From contig RAZD01000013.1 in NCBI GenBank assembly GCA_003612525.1, forward strand, positions 37,635 to 101,634: 64,000 nucleotides of DNA, written 5' to 3'. Position numbers and translations under genes: made by a program. This document shows positions 1 to 9,672 of the stretch, in pieces. Each line of letters begins with the position of its first letter. The first letter of the stretch is position 1. The notes under the pieces are model-generated. The model did no database searches. It was not told where the DNA came from and worked only from the letters and a program-made list of their open reading frames with translations. This stretch comes from a bacterium C-53 (lineage in GTDB: Bacteria > Bacillota > Clostridia > Lachnospirales > Lachnospiraceae).

Positions 1-2238
1 TAATGTCCCTGCCGTAAATATTGCCCCCTCTCCCACGAGCATTTTTGTGAGCTGGCTTTCAGACAGGCCGACTGCCTGAAGAACTCCCAGTTCGCGTTTT
101 CTTGTAATCACACTGGTAATCATTGTGTTCACAAGATTCATGAAGCCAATTACCGCAACCAATGCGAGAACCAGATACATCGGATATTTAATCAGGCTTA
201 CACTCATTCTGCCCATTGCCATTTCCTCATCCATTGAATACAATCTGAAATATGCCTCCGCATCTGCAATCTCTGTAAGCGCGTCCTTTACCTCTTCATA
301 TTTATTTTGGTCAATGGATATATACAAATCCACTGTGGAATCATATTGAAGGTTCAGTCTTTCGTATACCTCTCTTGGCAGCAAAAGCAGGTGATCCCCT
401 CCAACCGGTGAAACCGCGTCAATCCTGACATCCATTGTAAACTGCCGATCTCCGTCATACACAGTAACCGGAATGACCGTACCAGGTAACATACCATACA
501 TCTCATAAAACACGGTTGTGAGTATGACCCCGTTTCCCGATACCATAGAATCATAATCAATCTTCCCCGCCTTCATGCCGTCCTCATACTCTTTTACATC
601 TTCTCTCTCAAACCAGGATAGAGAAATCCTGCCACCGTCCTCGAAAAGCTCATTCGAAAAGTCAGAACCAATCAGTACGCCTCCCTCACGCTCCACACCC
701 TGTACTCCGTCTATTTGCAGGATGCTTTCTACGAATGCATCACTGAACAAATTCCGCATGGACAGCTGGTCCAGATTATTTTCCGGGTATTCCTTATCAT
801 TACAGGCATAATCCAGCGTAAGGCGGAAATCGCCCTCCTTAATATTTCTCCTGGCCATATCCAGCGTGCTCATACTGTTCATTGTTCCCGCAAGACTCAT
901 AAAAAGGACACAGCTAAACCCCATCGTAAGCATTGTTACAAGCGTCCTTCTACGGTTTTGCACAAGATTCGCAGCGCTTAACCGGAATACGTTTACATTC
1001 TTGTTTCCCTTTCGCATTTTCCTGCGGCGGCTGCTCTCCTGGTAGCGGATTGCCTCAACAGGCGAAACCTTTGCCGCCATCTTCATCGGCCTTATAAGGG
1101 ACAGATATACCGTCACGAACACAGCCGCCACCACAAGTGCAAGCACCGGCGCTGAAAACATATGGAGCCTGTCAACCTCATCTGCCACAGTATTTACCTT
1201 CATAGCCTCTTTAAAAATAACAGGCAGCGCAAAATATGGAATCAGATAACCAAACACCAGTCCAAAAGGCACCGCGAAAAAGGATATGCGGAAACCCTCC
1301 GTCAAAAAAAGCCTCTTTATCTGTCGGTCGGATGCGCCAAGCGCCTTTAATTTCCCAATCTCCTGAACATCCGTAATCACGCTCACATAATAAATACTGT
1401 AGATTACAAGACCGGAAAACAAAATAATAATCAGCGAAATCCCCGCAACAACCGCTTTCGTTTCCGTTCCCATTTCTGTTTGCATAATAAGGTATTCTCT
1501 GTTCAGGATGATATTCACCTTATCACATCCGACATCGGCTGCCGTTTCATTTATCACTTTTTCTATTTCATCACAATTCAGCCGGTTCTCCCCGACCACT
1601 CGTATGTTTGTGTTATAACTGCGCTCCTTATCCGGTATATATGCATTTGCAAGAGCTTCCGAAACGCTGGCGCCATATGCAATCCTTGTATCGCTGACAT
1701 CGAACCCCGGCACATCATTCTCTGATAAAATGCCGCAAATCGTAAATTCGCGCGTCTCAATCCTGCCTTTTCCGCCTGGTCGAAAAGAAATGTGAATTTT
1801 ATTTCCGATCACAGGCTCGACACCTATTCTTTCAAAAAAAGATTTCGGTCCGCAGATTTCATCCATCTTCTGCGCCTCATGGCCTTCAATGAGATTGCCG
1901 ACGCCATGATAAATCCCCTCTTTCACAACGTCATGAAAGACTAAAAAGCCATTCATTTTCCCATATTCCACCGTTGCAAATAATTCATTTATTTCAATTG
2001 ACTCCACATCCTTATGATTCTGAAGCTTTTTTACCTGTTCTTGTGTCAGACTCTTAAACATAGCATGCGTATTTCCATTAAACAACGCCTGCTGACGGTT
2101 AATGTTTAAAATCCCTTCCGCTGATGTACCCACACCCATAAGCAAGGTTGTTGTAAGCATGATTGCAATGGCGGTCAGAATTGTACGGCTTTTGTTAAAA
2201 CGAAGCCTGCTTATTGCAAGATTTTTTATTGTTGTCAT
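1..2238 (-). CDS. FtsX-like ABC transporter permease (partial, runs off left edge)
   Basis: The minus-strand frame is open from an ATG at 2238 to base 1, giving 746 residues without a stop, so the C-terminus is missing. The start MTTIKNLAISRLRFNKSRT leads into a first membrane segment. A large extracytoplasmic part follows, then a hydrophobic block of three or so helices (around residues 255-380), a second linker ending in RRRTLVTMLTMGF, another extracytoplasmic region, and the start of a second hydrophobic block containing ITRKRELGVLQAVG. This is the duplicated FtsX/MacB-type layout seen in peptide- or antibiotic-export ABC systems. It lies 14 bases after its ATPase and downstream of a two-component pair, so its substrate is probably an antimicrobial peptide or envelope stressor; that is inference. 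Confidence 0.88.
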   Translation of the reverse strand, partial: MTTIKNLAISRLRFNKSRTILTAIAIMLTTTLLMGVGTSAEGILNINRQQALFNGNTHAMFKSLTQEQVKKLQNHKDVESIEINELFATVEYGKMNGFLVFHDVVKEGIYHGVGNLIEGHEAQKMDEICGPKSFFERIGVEPVIGNKIHISFRPGGKGRIETREFTICGILSENDVPGFDVSDTRIAYGASVSEALANAYIPDKERSYNTNIRVVGENRLNCDEIEKVINETAADVGCDKVNIILNREYLIMQTEMGTETKAVVAGISLIIILFSGLVIYSIYYVSVITDVQEIGKLKALGASDRQIKRLFLTEGFRISFFAVPFGLVFGYLIPYFALPVIFKEAMKVNTVADEVDRLHMFSAPVLALVVAAVFVTVYLSLIRPMKMAAKVSPVEAIRYQESSRRRKMRKGNKNVNVFRLSAANLVQNRRRTLVTMLTMGFSCVLFMSLAGTMNSMSTLDMARRNIKEGDFRLTLDYACNDKEYPENNLDQLSMRNLFSDAFVESILQIDGVQGVEREGGVLIGSDFSNELFEDGGRISLSWFEREDVKEYEDGMKAGKIDYDSMVSGNGVILTTVFYEMYGMLPGTVIPVTVYDGDRQFTMDVRIDAVSPVGGDHLLLLPREVYERLNLQYDSTVDLYISIDQNKYEEVKDALTEIADAEAYFRLYSMDEEMAMGRMSVSLIKYPMYLVLALVAVIGFMNLVNTMITSVITRKRELGVLQAVGLSESQLTKMLVGEGAIFTAGTL

Positions 2239-2252
2239 CTCTGCCACCGCCT

Positions 2253-2921
2253 TTACATTACAATCTTTCCGTCTTCTATAACGATTGTCCGGTCAGCCAT
2301 CTGTGCAATATCTTCGTTATGAGTAATCACAACGAGTGTTTGTCCGTATTTCTTTGCAGAAAGCTTTAAAAGTGCAATCACCTCATCTCCCGTACCCGTA
2401 TCGAGATTGCCCGTTGGTTCATCCGCAAGGACAATCGAAGGCTTTGCCGCAATTGCCCTTGCAATTGCCGTCCTCTGCTGCTGCCCGCCAGAAAGCGTAT
2501 TCGGAAGATTTTTCTCTTTCTTCTCCAGTCCCAGTGTCCGCAGGATATCTTTCACAAAACCTTCATCCACCTTTTTTCCATCCAGTCCGACAGGAAGTAC
2601 AACATTTTCCCATACATTGAGCGAAGAAACAAGGTTGAATGCCTGAAATACAAATCCAATCTGGCGTCTGCGCGTCACCGCAAGCTGTTCCTTCGAAAAA
2701 TCTGCAATATTTTTCCCGTCTACCCACACTTCGCCCGAAGTCGGATTGTCGAGTCCTCCCAGAAGGTGAAGGAGCGTTGACTTCCCACTCCCTGATTTTC
2801 CTACAATCGACACAAACTCTCCCTGCATAATCTTAAGATTTACATGGTCAACTGCCTTTACAAGATTTTCATCTGAGCCATAATATTTACAAAGCTCTTT
2901 CGTTTCCAATATTGTTTTCAT
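2253..2921 (-). CDS. ABC transporter ATP-binding protein (LolD/MacB type)
   Basis: This 222-residue protein is the nucleotide-binding subunit for the neighbouring FtsX-like permease. Visible motifs are the Walker [10 protein letters not shown] at about residues 41-49, the signature LSGGQQQR, and the Walker B stretch [11 protein letters not shown] followed by the H-loop VITHNED. Length and motif spacing match the family that powers MacB, LolCDE and bacitracin/lantibiotic exporters. It is the first gene of the transporter unit, separated from the kinase gene by a short region with direct repeats and a -10 box, so it is probably activated by the adjacent response regulator. Confidence 0.93.
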   Translation of the reverse strand: MKTILETKELCKYYGSDENLVKAVDHVNLKIMQGEFVSIVGKSGSGKSTLLHLLGGLDNPTSGEVWVDGKNIADFSKEQLAVTRRRQIGFVFQAFNLVSSLNVWENVVLPVGLDGKKVDEGFVKDILRTLGLEKKEKNLPNTLSGGQQQRTAIARAIAAKPSIVLADEPTGNLDTGTGDEVIALLKLSAKKYGQTLVVITHNEDIAQMADRTIVIEDGKIVM

Positions 2922-2955
2922 ATTCTCTCCATTCCAAATCTGTATTTATGATCAC

Positions 2956-3011
2956 AGTATACCGTCCCAGTCTTACATTCTTCTTGCAGGAAGTCTTACA
3001 TTTTCCTTACA
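2956..3011 (-). promoter_or_regulatory. Putative response-regulator binding repeats and -10 box upstream of the ABC operon
   Basis: On the minus strand four near-identical hexamers (TGTAAG, TGTAAG, TGCAAG, TGTAAG) start at 3011, 3000, 2988 and 2977, spaced 11, 12 and 11 bases apart, roughly one helical turn. A -10-like TATACT sits at 2961-2956, and no recognisable -35 box lies 17 bases above it; the repeats occupy that place. This layout fits activation by an OmpR/PhoB-family regulator. The first repeat overlaps the stop codon of the kinase gene. Binding is inferred. Confidence 0.55.
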
Positions 3012-4230
3012 GCGGAAGCTGTATCACAAAAATACAGCCCTTTTCCCGAGCCGAACGCACGGAAATCGTGCCGCCCTGCCGATCAAGTATCTGTCGGGAG
3101 AGATAGAGGCCGACGCCTGACCCCTCCGTGTTTCTCACCACATCATTTCTTCCGCGGTAAAACCGCTGAAAAATCTTCGTCTGTTCTTCCTTTGGAATCC
3201 CAATTCCTCTGTCTTCCACTTCAACTCTCATAAAACTATAAAATTTCTGCGCCCGTATTGTAATATGGTTTCCTTCATACCCATATTTCACCGCGTTGTC
3301 CAAAATATTGGCAATTGCCTCGGCGGTCCACTTTTTATCAAGATTTAATACCACATCCGTGAAATCTTCTGTTATAATTTTTATGTTTTTATTAAGCGCC
3401 TTCGCATATATACTGTTTACAGCCTCCACTATAATTTCCGTAAGCGTTGTATTTTCACCGCGCAAATTAATAATACCGGTCTCAAGACGGGAAATACATA
3501 ACAGTGAATCGACCAGCATTTCAAGCTTGTCCATCTGCGTTTCACACCTGTTTAGAAATTCTTCCCTCTCTTCATCATTATCCGTCTCAATGCACAATGC
3601 GAAACATGTTTTCAGCGCACTGACCGGAGTTTTCAGCTGGTGTGAAATATCGGTTACAAGTGTTTTGGTATGGTCTTGCTCACTTTCCATATATTCTCTT
3701 TTCATCTGCAAATTTTCACCAAGTTTTTTCAGGGCATCTTCCAACAGCGGATTGCGAAGCCGATTCAGCTTCAGCCTGCCTTCTTCAGATTCCACCCCAC
3801 AATTTCCCGAAAGGCACTTATCCAAAAACAGCAGGAAAATCTCTTCCTGCTCTTTCTGTCTCTGATCCGTTATCCGGAGAAAACCATATCCGAATAGTGC
3901 AACTATTACAATATACAAACTTAGAATCAAAACAAACTTCCGGACCATAGGTTCATAGACTGCATCCAGAATCATCGCATCGCCTTCATTATAACCATAA
4001 CGGTCCAGAATCTTCGCCCCGTTCTCTGCGCCGCTTTTTTCACTGTCTGAAAGTGCATCCATAAACACATTTTCCGCATCCGGATACGCAGGGATCACTC
4101 TTCCCGCAAGATTCTGAACAGTCCTTCTCTCATTCTTATAAATTTTGTATATCATACCGTATCCCAGAATACCTGCAAATACTGCCATTGCCAAAAGCAG
4201 AACGGTAAAAATCGCCAGTTTTTTCTTCAT
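3007..4230 (-). CDS. Two-component sensor histidine kinase
   Basis: This 407-residue membrane kinase has two transmembrane segments (about residues 7-27 and 97-119) around a roughly 70-residue extracytoplasmic loop. The phosphoacceptor motif DISHQLKTP puts His at about residue 197. The ATPase part shows the N box NILDNAVKYG, the G1 box DRGIGIPKEEQ, the F box FQRFYRG and the G2 box GSGVGLYLSRQIL. The start codon overlaps the end of the response-regulator gene by four bases (ATGA), indicating translational coupling. The ABC exporter directly downstream suggests it senses a peptide or envelope stress. The signal is unknown. Confidence 0.93.
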   Translation of the reverse strand: MKKKLAIFTVLLLAMAVFAGILGYGMIYKIYKNERRTVQNLAGRVIPAYPDAENVFMDALSDSEKSGAENGAKILDRYGYNEGDAMILDAVYEPMVRKFVLILSLYIVIVALFGYGFLRITDQRQKEQEEIFLLFLDKCLSGNCGVESEEGRLKLNRLRNPLLEDALKKLGENLQMKREYMESEQDHTKTLVTDISHQLKTPVSALKTCFALCIETDNDEEREEFLNRCETQMDKLEMLVDSLLCISRLETGIINLRGENTTLTEIIVEAVNSIYAKALNKNIKIITEDFTDVVLNLDKKWTAEAIANILDNAVKYGYEGNHITIRAQKFYSFMRVEVEDRGIGIPKEEQTKIFQRFYRGRNDVVRNTEGSGVGLYLSRQILDRQGGTISVRSAREKGCIFVIQLPL

Positions 4231-4916
4231 TCTATCTCACATTCCTTTTCCCATATATAGCCAAGCCCGCGTATATTTTTGATCACGCACGGATTTGACG
4301 GATCCTCTTCTATTTTTTCGCGAAGCCGCCTTATATTTACCGCCAGAGTATTTTCATCCACAAAGCTTCCTTCCAAATCCCAGACCGCTTCCAGCAGCTG
4401 ATTCTTGGACAATATTTTCTGTGGATTCCTCATAAAGCATTCTAAAAGCTTCTGTTCATTTGCTGTCAGACTTAAATATTCTCCATTCTTCTTCACACGA
4501 TTTTCAGTGAGCAGAAATTCCACTTGTCCGGACCGGATGATCTTTTCTGCTCTGTCGACACGTTTCATGACGGCATGAACTTTGGAAATCAGCACAGATA
4601 ATGGAAAAGGTTTTGTAATATAATCATCCGCCCCCGATTCATATGCATTAATCATATCAATTTCCGTATCTCTTGCCGTAAGGAACAGAAACATCACATC
4701 TCCTTTCCGCCGTACTCTGTCTAAAAATGCAAATCCGCTTCCGTCAGGCAGCTCTATATCACAGATAATCAGTGATACGTTCCTGCGTTCAAAAATGAAA
4801 CACGCTTCTTCCAGGGAAAATGCCGAATATACCGTATACCCTTCTTTTGAAAGCTTGACGCTGACCGCGCGGTTCAGGCTGTCATCATCTTCCACCAATA
4901 ATATTTCTCCGTTCAC
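4227..4916 (-). CDS. OmpR-family response regulator
   Basis: This 229-residue regulator has an N-terminal receiver domain with the acidic pair near residue 9-11, the phospho-accepting Asp at about 53 (in ICDIELPDG) and the conserved Lys at about 102 (TKPFPL). A C-terminal winged-helix DNA-binding domain contains SKNQLLEAVWD and ends in RGLGYIWE, which is typical of OmpR/PhoB members. The start codon is GTG at 4916. It forms an operon with the histidine kinase (four-base overlap) and likely acts on the repeats upstream of the ABC genes. Confidence 0.94.
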   Translation of the reverse strand: MNGEILLVEDDDSLNRAVSVKLSKEGYTVYSAFSLEEACFIFERRNVSLIICDIELPDGSGFAFLDRVRRKGDVMFLFLTARDTEIDMINAYESGADDYITKPFPLSVLISKVHAVMKRVDRAEKIIRSGQVEFLLTENRVKKNGEYLSLTANEQKLLECFMRNPQKILSKNQLLEAVWDLEGSFVDENTLAVNIRRLREKIEEDPSNPCVIKNIRGLGYIWEKECEIE

Positions 4917-4951
4917 TTTCTCTTTCCATCCTTCTTACAATCTATGGCTGT

Positions 4952-4980
4952 ATTATATCGTAAATAAAAGAATCGGTACA
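4952..4980 (-). promoter_or_regulatory. Putative promoter of the response regulator/kinase operon
   Basis: A perfect TATAAT lies on the minus strand at 4957-4952, 36 bases above the GTG start. The -35 region at about 4980-4975 is a poor match (TGTACC) and overlaps the upstream terminator hairpin. Confidence 0.45.
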
Positions 4981-4999
4981 GTCTGACACCATACCGATT
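4962..4999 (-). terminator. Terminator after the DUF3794/LysM gene
   Basis: An eight-base perfect inverted repeat, AATCGGTA (4971-4978) with TACCGATT (4992-4999), is followed on the minus strand by CTTTTATTT. It lies about 37 bases after the stop of the upstream gene. Confidence 0.55.
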
Positions 5000-5035
5000 T
5001 CTTTCATTTTTCTTTCATTCTTTCTGACTCTTACA

Positions 5036-6586
5036 TCATCTGACAATAATCAGCCTGTCGCCCGCCTTAATTTCATCCGACGTAAGCCCGTTTAATTCCT
5101 TAATCTTGCCTACAGGCACATAATACCGCTGCCCGATCTGCCAGAGCGTATCATCATTCGACACAAAATAGCCAACCATTGACGGCAAAGACTTCATCTT
5201 TACCGGGTCAAGATCATCAATTTGCAGACCATCGATAATATCCTCCTCAAATTCCTCAAATACGGTGCCCTGCACACCGACCACTGCTTTTACCTCAATC
5301 TCTTCTCCCGAAGTAATCGCCGTTGTCAGCTGCTCAAGACTCACACATATATCACTGATATACTGTGGCTTTACCCCCTCCGCTTCCAAAACATAATGAA
5401 ATGGAATGGAACCCGATATATTCACATATGGAATCCTGTCATCCGCCGTAATATACAGAATCTGCACTTCCAGAACGCCATCGACTGAAATCCCATGCTC
5501 CACCACGCTGACTTCTTCCGCCTTTACCACACCTTCACTGTGACAAATCTGAAGGACACGGGCGCCCTCCTGTTCCTTCGCAAGCTGACCTCCTATGCGG
5601 CATTTGCCCTGATTCCGCATGCAAAGCCGACGGAACCTCCCTTTCGAGAGCTGAGGCGTCACTTCCTTACTGACACCATACACATCCGAGAGCACAGGTA
5701 CCATCGTCTCCTCATATAAACAAATATACAAATCCAGTGCCAGCTCAACAGAGATGACTCTGTCTTCCCCATCCAGATCTTCCACCAGACGGATTTCTCT
5801 GCTCACACACGTTACATTTGTATCACTTACATAAGTTTCTTTGCAGTCCTTGCACTCAAGCTCACCCGAAAACGGGAGGGTAGTTTCATGCCATTGTATC
5901 ATCCCTTCATCCCCCTCTGCTTCATAGAGGATGAAAAAGACCATCTCCGCATTGATTAAAAGTTTCCCGTCCTGTGGTTTCACATCCACCGAACCGAGCC
6001 TGACGCAGTCCCATAAGATTGTTTTCACATTGGGAAGATTGGACGGAAGCGTTATTTCCTCGTGCACACGATACACATCTTTTCTGCAAAAGCAGATTTC
6101 AGCCGCCGGAATCTGTTTCTTCCTGTATTCAAGAACCTCTCCCTCTGTCACATCTGTCGTGATTTCCTGATCTCTGATCTCATCCGCCCTTCCCTTAAGA
6201 CTCACAATCGCCTGTATATTCAGTTTACGCGAATTAATGATGGATATCGTGATATCATCGATCTCTCCCGTGACTTCCACGTTTGATTCCGGATTCACCC
6301 CTTCCATATGTAATGTTTCTTCCACAGGAATCATACCTTCAAAGCAGTCCAGACTCCTGTCACCCTGATCCTGTGCATACAGCACCCGATAAACCAGATT
6401 TCCTTTTATAAGGATTTGATCCTGAAGCGGTCTTATTTCCGTCAGATGGATTTCTCCTTTTTTAAATATGATTCTTCCGATATCAGGCTTGCTGTCGGGA
6501 ACATTTTCATCTTTGTCCACGGTAAACTGATTAAATGCTTTGGCCGTCTGATAATTCATGTGGACATTTTTCTTAATTAATTCCAA
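5036..6586 (-). CDS. DUF3794 (SPOCS) and LysM domain protein, probable spore coat/cortex protein
   Basis: This 516-residue protein shows repeated beta-rich segments of the DUF3794/SPOCS type; recurring phrases such as VPDSKPDIGRI, KGNLVYRVLY and VDGVLEVQILYIT mark the repeats. The last 45 or so residues form a LysM module (VSNDDTLWQIGQRYYVP, then AGDRLIIVR) that binds peptidoglycan-type glycans. Clostridial proteins of this architecture are linked to spore morphogenesis (the SpoVID/SafA theme), so a role on the forespore surface is likely. It appears monocistronic, with a terminator behind it. No signal peptide is visible, in keeping with assembly from the mother-cell cytoplasm. Confidence 0.85.
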   Translation of the reverse strand: MELIKKNVHMNYQTAKAFNQFTVDKDENVPDSKPDIGRIIFKKGEIHLTEIRPLQDQILIKGNLVYRVLYAQDQGDRSLDCFEGMIPVEETLHMEGVNPESNVEVTGEIDDITISIINSRKLNIQAIVSLKGRADEIRDQEITTDVTEGEVLEYRKKQIPAAEICFCRKDVYRVHEEITLPSNLPNVKTILWDCVRLGSVDVKPQDGKLLINAEMVFFILYEAEGDEGMIQWHETTLPFSGELECKDCKETYVSDTNVTCVSREIRLVEDLDGEDRVISVELALDLYICLYEETMVPVLSDVYGVSKEVTPQLSKGRFRRLCMRNQGKCRIGGQLAKEQEGARVLQICHSEGVVKAEEVSVVEHGISVDGVLEVQILYITADDRIPYVNISGSIPFHYVLEAEGVKPQYISDICVSLEQLTTAITSGEEIEVKAVVGVQGTVFEEFEEDIIDGLQIDDLDPVKMKSLPSMVGYFVSNDDTLWQIGQRYYVPVGKIKELNGLTSDEIKAGDRLIIVR

Positions 6587-6655
6587 AAAAATCCCTCCAT
6601 CTACATACCTTTTCTATAAAGATATGCAGAGGAAGGATTTTAAATACGTAAAAGC

Positions 6656-7567
6656 TTACTCCACAACTCCAACTAATTCACAAAGATCTGTTACACCGTA
6701 TTTTCTCATATACGCTTCAATGCCCTGTACAATCTCTTCCGTAGTATATGGATTATGAAAATTCATTGCACCGACCGCAACGGCGCTTGCCCCCGCAAGA
6801 ATAAATTCAATCGCATCCGCTGCCGAAGCGATTCCGCCCATACCGATTACCGGAATTTTTACAGCATGTGCTGCCTGGTAAACCATCCGTACGGCTACCG
6901 GCTTTATTGCCGGCCCGGAAAGTCCGCCTGTCTTATTTGCAAGCGCAAACGTACGTCTATGGATATCGATCTTCATTCCTGTGATTGTATTGATCAGGGA
7001 AACCGCATCAGCGCCTGCTGCCTCTGCCGCTTTCGCCATCTCGGTAATGTCCGTCACATTTGGTGAAAGTTTCATGATAATCGGCTGCTTCGCCTTTGCT
7101 TTCACGGCTTTTGTAATTTCATAAAGCGCTTCAGCACGCTGGCCGAACGCGATTGCACCTTCCTTCACATTCGGGCAGGATACATTAATTTCCAGCAAAT
7201 CCACCGGCTCGTCTCCGAGCCGTTCCACAACCTCAACATAATCTTCCGTCGTCTTCCCGCACACATTTACCACAACACGTGTATCATATCTTTGCAGAAA
7301 CGGAAGATCTCTCTCGCACAGAACATCCACGCCCGGATTCTGAAGGCCGATTGCATTCAGCATTCCTCCGTATACTTCTGCAACACGCGGTGTCGGATTG
7401 CCCTCCCACGGCACATTTGACACGCCTTTCGTCACAACCGCCCCGATCTTGTTCAAATCCACAAATTGTCCATATTCCATGCCGCTGCCGAATGTTCCGG
7501 ACGCAGTCATAACCGGATTCTTAAGCTCTACTCCCGCAATCGTCACTTTTGTATTAATTTCGCTCAT
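6656..7567 (-). CDS. pyrD: Dihydroorotate dehydrogenase, class 1B catalytic subunit
   Basis: This enzyme oxidises dihydroorotate to orotate, the fourth step of pyrimidine synthesis, using FMN. I take the ATG at 7567 (303 aa, MSEINTKVTIAGVELKNPV) because it overlaps the pyrK stop by one base (TGATG); the frame stays open further upstream only inside pyrK. Recognisable parts are the FMN and substrate motifs TASGTFGSG, LEINVSCPN, the phosphate-binding IGMGGIASAADAIEF and GASAVAVGAMN. The class 1B form passes electrons to NAD+ through the PyrK partner encoded immediately upstream. Confidence 0.95.
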   Translation of the reverse strand: MSEINTKVTIAGVELKNPVMTASGTFGSGMEYGQFVDLNKIGAVVTKGVSNVPWEGNPTPRVAEVYGGMLNAIGLQNPGVDVLCERDLPFLQRYDTRVVVNVCGKTTEDYVEVVERLGDEPVDLLEINVSCPNVKEGAIAFGQRAEALYEITKAVKAKAKQPIIMKLSPNVTDITEMAKAAEAAGADAVSLINTITGMKIDIHRRTFALANKTGGLSGPAIKPVAVRMVYQAAHAVKIPVIGMGGIASAADAIEFILAGASAVAVGAMNFHNPYTTEEIVQGIEAYMRKYGVTDLCELVGVVE

Positions 7568-8355
7568 CAGATATCCACCTCCTCTGCCAAAAATACCGGA
7601 CCATCCGTGCAAATCCGTGCATTGTTCACATTCGAGTGGCTGTCCTTCTTTGTTGTTTTGCACACACATCCAAGACATGCTCCTACCCCGCACGCCATAC
7701 GTTCCTCAAGGGAGATGTATGCCCGAATCCCCTCCTGCTCTGAATATTGTTTCACCGCCCGAAGCATAGGCATAGGACCGCATGCAAAGATCACATCCGC
7801 CCTTAAATGATTCTCCCTCACAGCATCAAGAACATTGCCTTTTGTGCCGGCGCTGCCGTCTTCCGTCGCAATATATACACTGCCATACGCTTCAAACTCT
7901 TTGTCTAAAAACAGTTCGTCGCGATACCCCAGCACCGAATAACATTCTCTGTTGATTGCAGTCCATTCTTTCACAAGCTCCAGCATGGGCGGAATCCCGA
8001 TGCCGCCCCCGAGTATCAAAGCTTTCTCTGACGGGTTTCCACCGCCGGAAATACCGTCAATATCATAGCCATTTCCAAGAATTCCAAGTATGGAAACCGT
8101 ATCCCCTTCCGTATATCCGGAAAATTCAGCCGTACCTGCCCCCGCAATTCTGTATACAATGCGGATTGCACCGCCTGCCTTATCCACTTCACATATACTG
8201 ATCGGACGCGGAAGGAGCATAGCGTCACTCTTTGTATAAACTGCAATAAACTGCCCTGCTCCCGCCTCCTTCGCCAATTCTGTCTTTATCCACATACTGT
8301 ATATCCCGGAGGCAATCTTTGTCTGCGATAAAATAACAGCCATTTCTTTTCTCAT
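7567..8355 (-). CDS. pyrK: Dihydroorotate dehydrogenase electron-transfer subunit
   Basis: This 262-residue FAD/[2Fe-2S] protein moves electrons from PyrD to NAD+. The N-terminal half has the ferredoxin-reductase fold with the flavin motif LPRPISICEVD. The glycine-rich nucleotide segment LILGGGIGIPPMLEL follows. The C-terminal iron-sulfur ligands are visible in ACGVGACLGCVC, with a further Cys in ARICTDGPVF. It lies between pyrC (21-base gap) and pyrD (one-base overlap), so the three are almost certainly co-transcribed and translationally linked. Confidence 0.95.
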   Translation of the reverse strand: MRKEMAVILSQTKIASGIYSMWIKTELAKEAGAGQFIAVYTKSDAMLLPRPISICEVDKAGGAIRIVYRIAGAGTAEFSGYTEGDTVSILGILGNGYDIDGISGGGNPSEKALILGGGIGIPPMLELVKEWTAINRECYSVLGYRDELFLDKEFEAYGSVYIATEDGSAGTKGNVLDAVRENHLRADVIFACGPMPMLRAVKQYSEQEGIRAYISLEERMACGVGACLGCVCKTTKKDSHSNVNNARICTDGPVFLAEEVDI

Positions 8356-8376
8356 ATTTATCTATAGGCTCCTTTC

Positions 8377-9672
8377 TTATTTATCCTCCTGATACACGAC
8401 GATTCCGCCGCAGATCGTGTACTTTACTTTTCCTGTCATCTCCTGCCCTAAAAACGGAGAATTTTCCGATTTTGATACGCTTTTCTCATAAACCCATTTT
8501 TCATCAGGGTCAAATATCACCACATCGGCCGGCCTGCCGGTTTGAATACATCCCGCATCAAAATGATAGAGTTTTGCCGGATTCCATGACATACATTTTA
8601 TGACATCGGCCATTGTGAGATATCCCGGTCTGACCAGACTCATAATGGCCAGTGAAAGAGCCGTTTCCAAACCGATAATTCCGCTTGGCGCCTCGGTAAA
8701 CGCTCTGCTTTTCTCCTCCGTGCTGTGGGGTGCATGATCTGTCGCAATCAAATCAATGGTACCGTCTTTCAATCCATCAATCACCGCAAGCCTGTCCTCT
8801 TCCGAGCGCAGCGGAGGATTCATTTTCGCAAGTGTGCCTTTTTGTATCACCGCACTTTCGTTCAATGTAAAATGATGTGGCGTGGCCTCCGCGTGAATGT
8901 TTTCTCTTCTTTTTCCCGAAACGTCCGCCCGCTTTGCCCTGCGAACCAGATCAACTGCCTCAGCCGAACTGATATGCTGAATATTTATTGCTGCGCCGGT
9001 TTCAAGCGCAAGCGACAGATCACGTTCTACAAGACTGATTTCTGCCATACGGTCTGCCCCGCCAAGTCCGAGTCCGGCTGATACACTTCCCGAATTAATG
9101 CCGCTTTGCTGAATATACGCGGGATTCTCTTCGTGAAAGCTGAGCGGAACATCAAGTCTTACCGCCTCTTCCATCGCCTCTCTCACAAGCGCTTCATCCA
9201 TAATCGGAACACCGTCATCCGTAAATCCGGGTGCGCCTGCACTTTTTAAGAGCGGCATATTGGTCCTTTCTTTTCCCTTCATGCCAGATGTAACAGCCCC
9301 AGCCTGATATATATGAATCCCTGTCTGCTTTCCTTTCTCTGCCACATAGCGAATTGTCTCTTCATGGTCAGCGGCTGGTACCGTGTTCGCCATACACACA
9401 ACAGAAGTAAAACCTCCTCTTTTCGCGGCTGCCGCTCCTGTCAGAATATCCTCTTTATACGTAAGACCCGGGTCTCTGAAATGCACATGAACATCAATCA
9501 GTCCCGGCGCCGTAATCATTCCCGTGCCGTCAATGATGCATACATCTTCCGTCTTCTCAGCCGAAATCTCCTTTGAAATTTCCGCAATCTTCCCATCTTC
9601 TATCAGAAGATCGCAGATTTCATCAGTTTTTGTGGCCGGGTCAATCAACCGTGTGTTCCTTATCCATATCAT
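8377..9672 (-). CDS. pyrC: Dihydroorotase
   Basis: This 431-residue metal-dependent amidohydrolase cyclises carbamoyl-aspartate to dihydroorotate. The zinc motif DVHVHFRDPG lies at about residues 60-69. Further metal ligands are the His in NIQHISS and the conserved Asp in LIATDHAPHS. Length and the HVHFRDPG form point to the class I (longer) bacterial type. The start at 9672 overlaps the upstream lipoprotein stop by four bases (ATGA), so the lipoprotein, pyrC, pyrK and pyrD form one tight operon. No carbamoyl-phosphate or aspartate transcarbamylase gene is present in the window. Confidence 0.95.
   Translation of the reverse strand: MIWIRNTRLIDPATKTDEICDLLIEDGKIAEISKEISAEKTEDVCIIDGTGMITAPGLIDVHVHFRDPGLTYKEDILTGAAAAKRGGFTSVVCMANTVPAADHEETIRYVAEKGKQTGIHIYQAGAVTSGMKGKERTNMPLLKSAGAPGFTDDGVPIMDEALVREAMEEAVRLDVPLSFHEENPAYIQQSGINSGSVSAGLGLGGADRMAEISLVERDLSLALETGAAINIQHISSAEAVDLVRRAKRADVSGKRRENIHAEATPHHFTLNESAVIQKGTLAKMNPPLRSEEDRLAVIDGLKDGTIDLIATDHAPHSTEEKSRAFTEAPSGIIGLETALSLAIMSLVRPGYLTMADVIKCMSWNPAKLYHFDAGCIQTGRPADVVIFDPDEKWVYEKSVSKSENSPFLGQEMTGKVKYTICGGIVVYQEDK

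Noticed and set aside
3296..3865. Plus-strand frame of 189 codons
   Set aside because: Antisense shadow of the histidine kinase; serine-rich composition is the mirror of that gene and no start site is seen.
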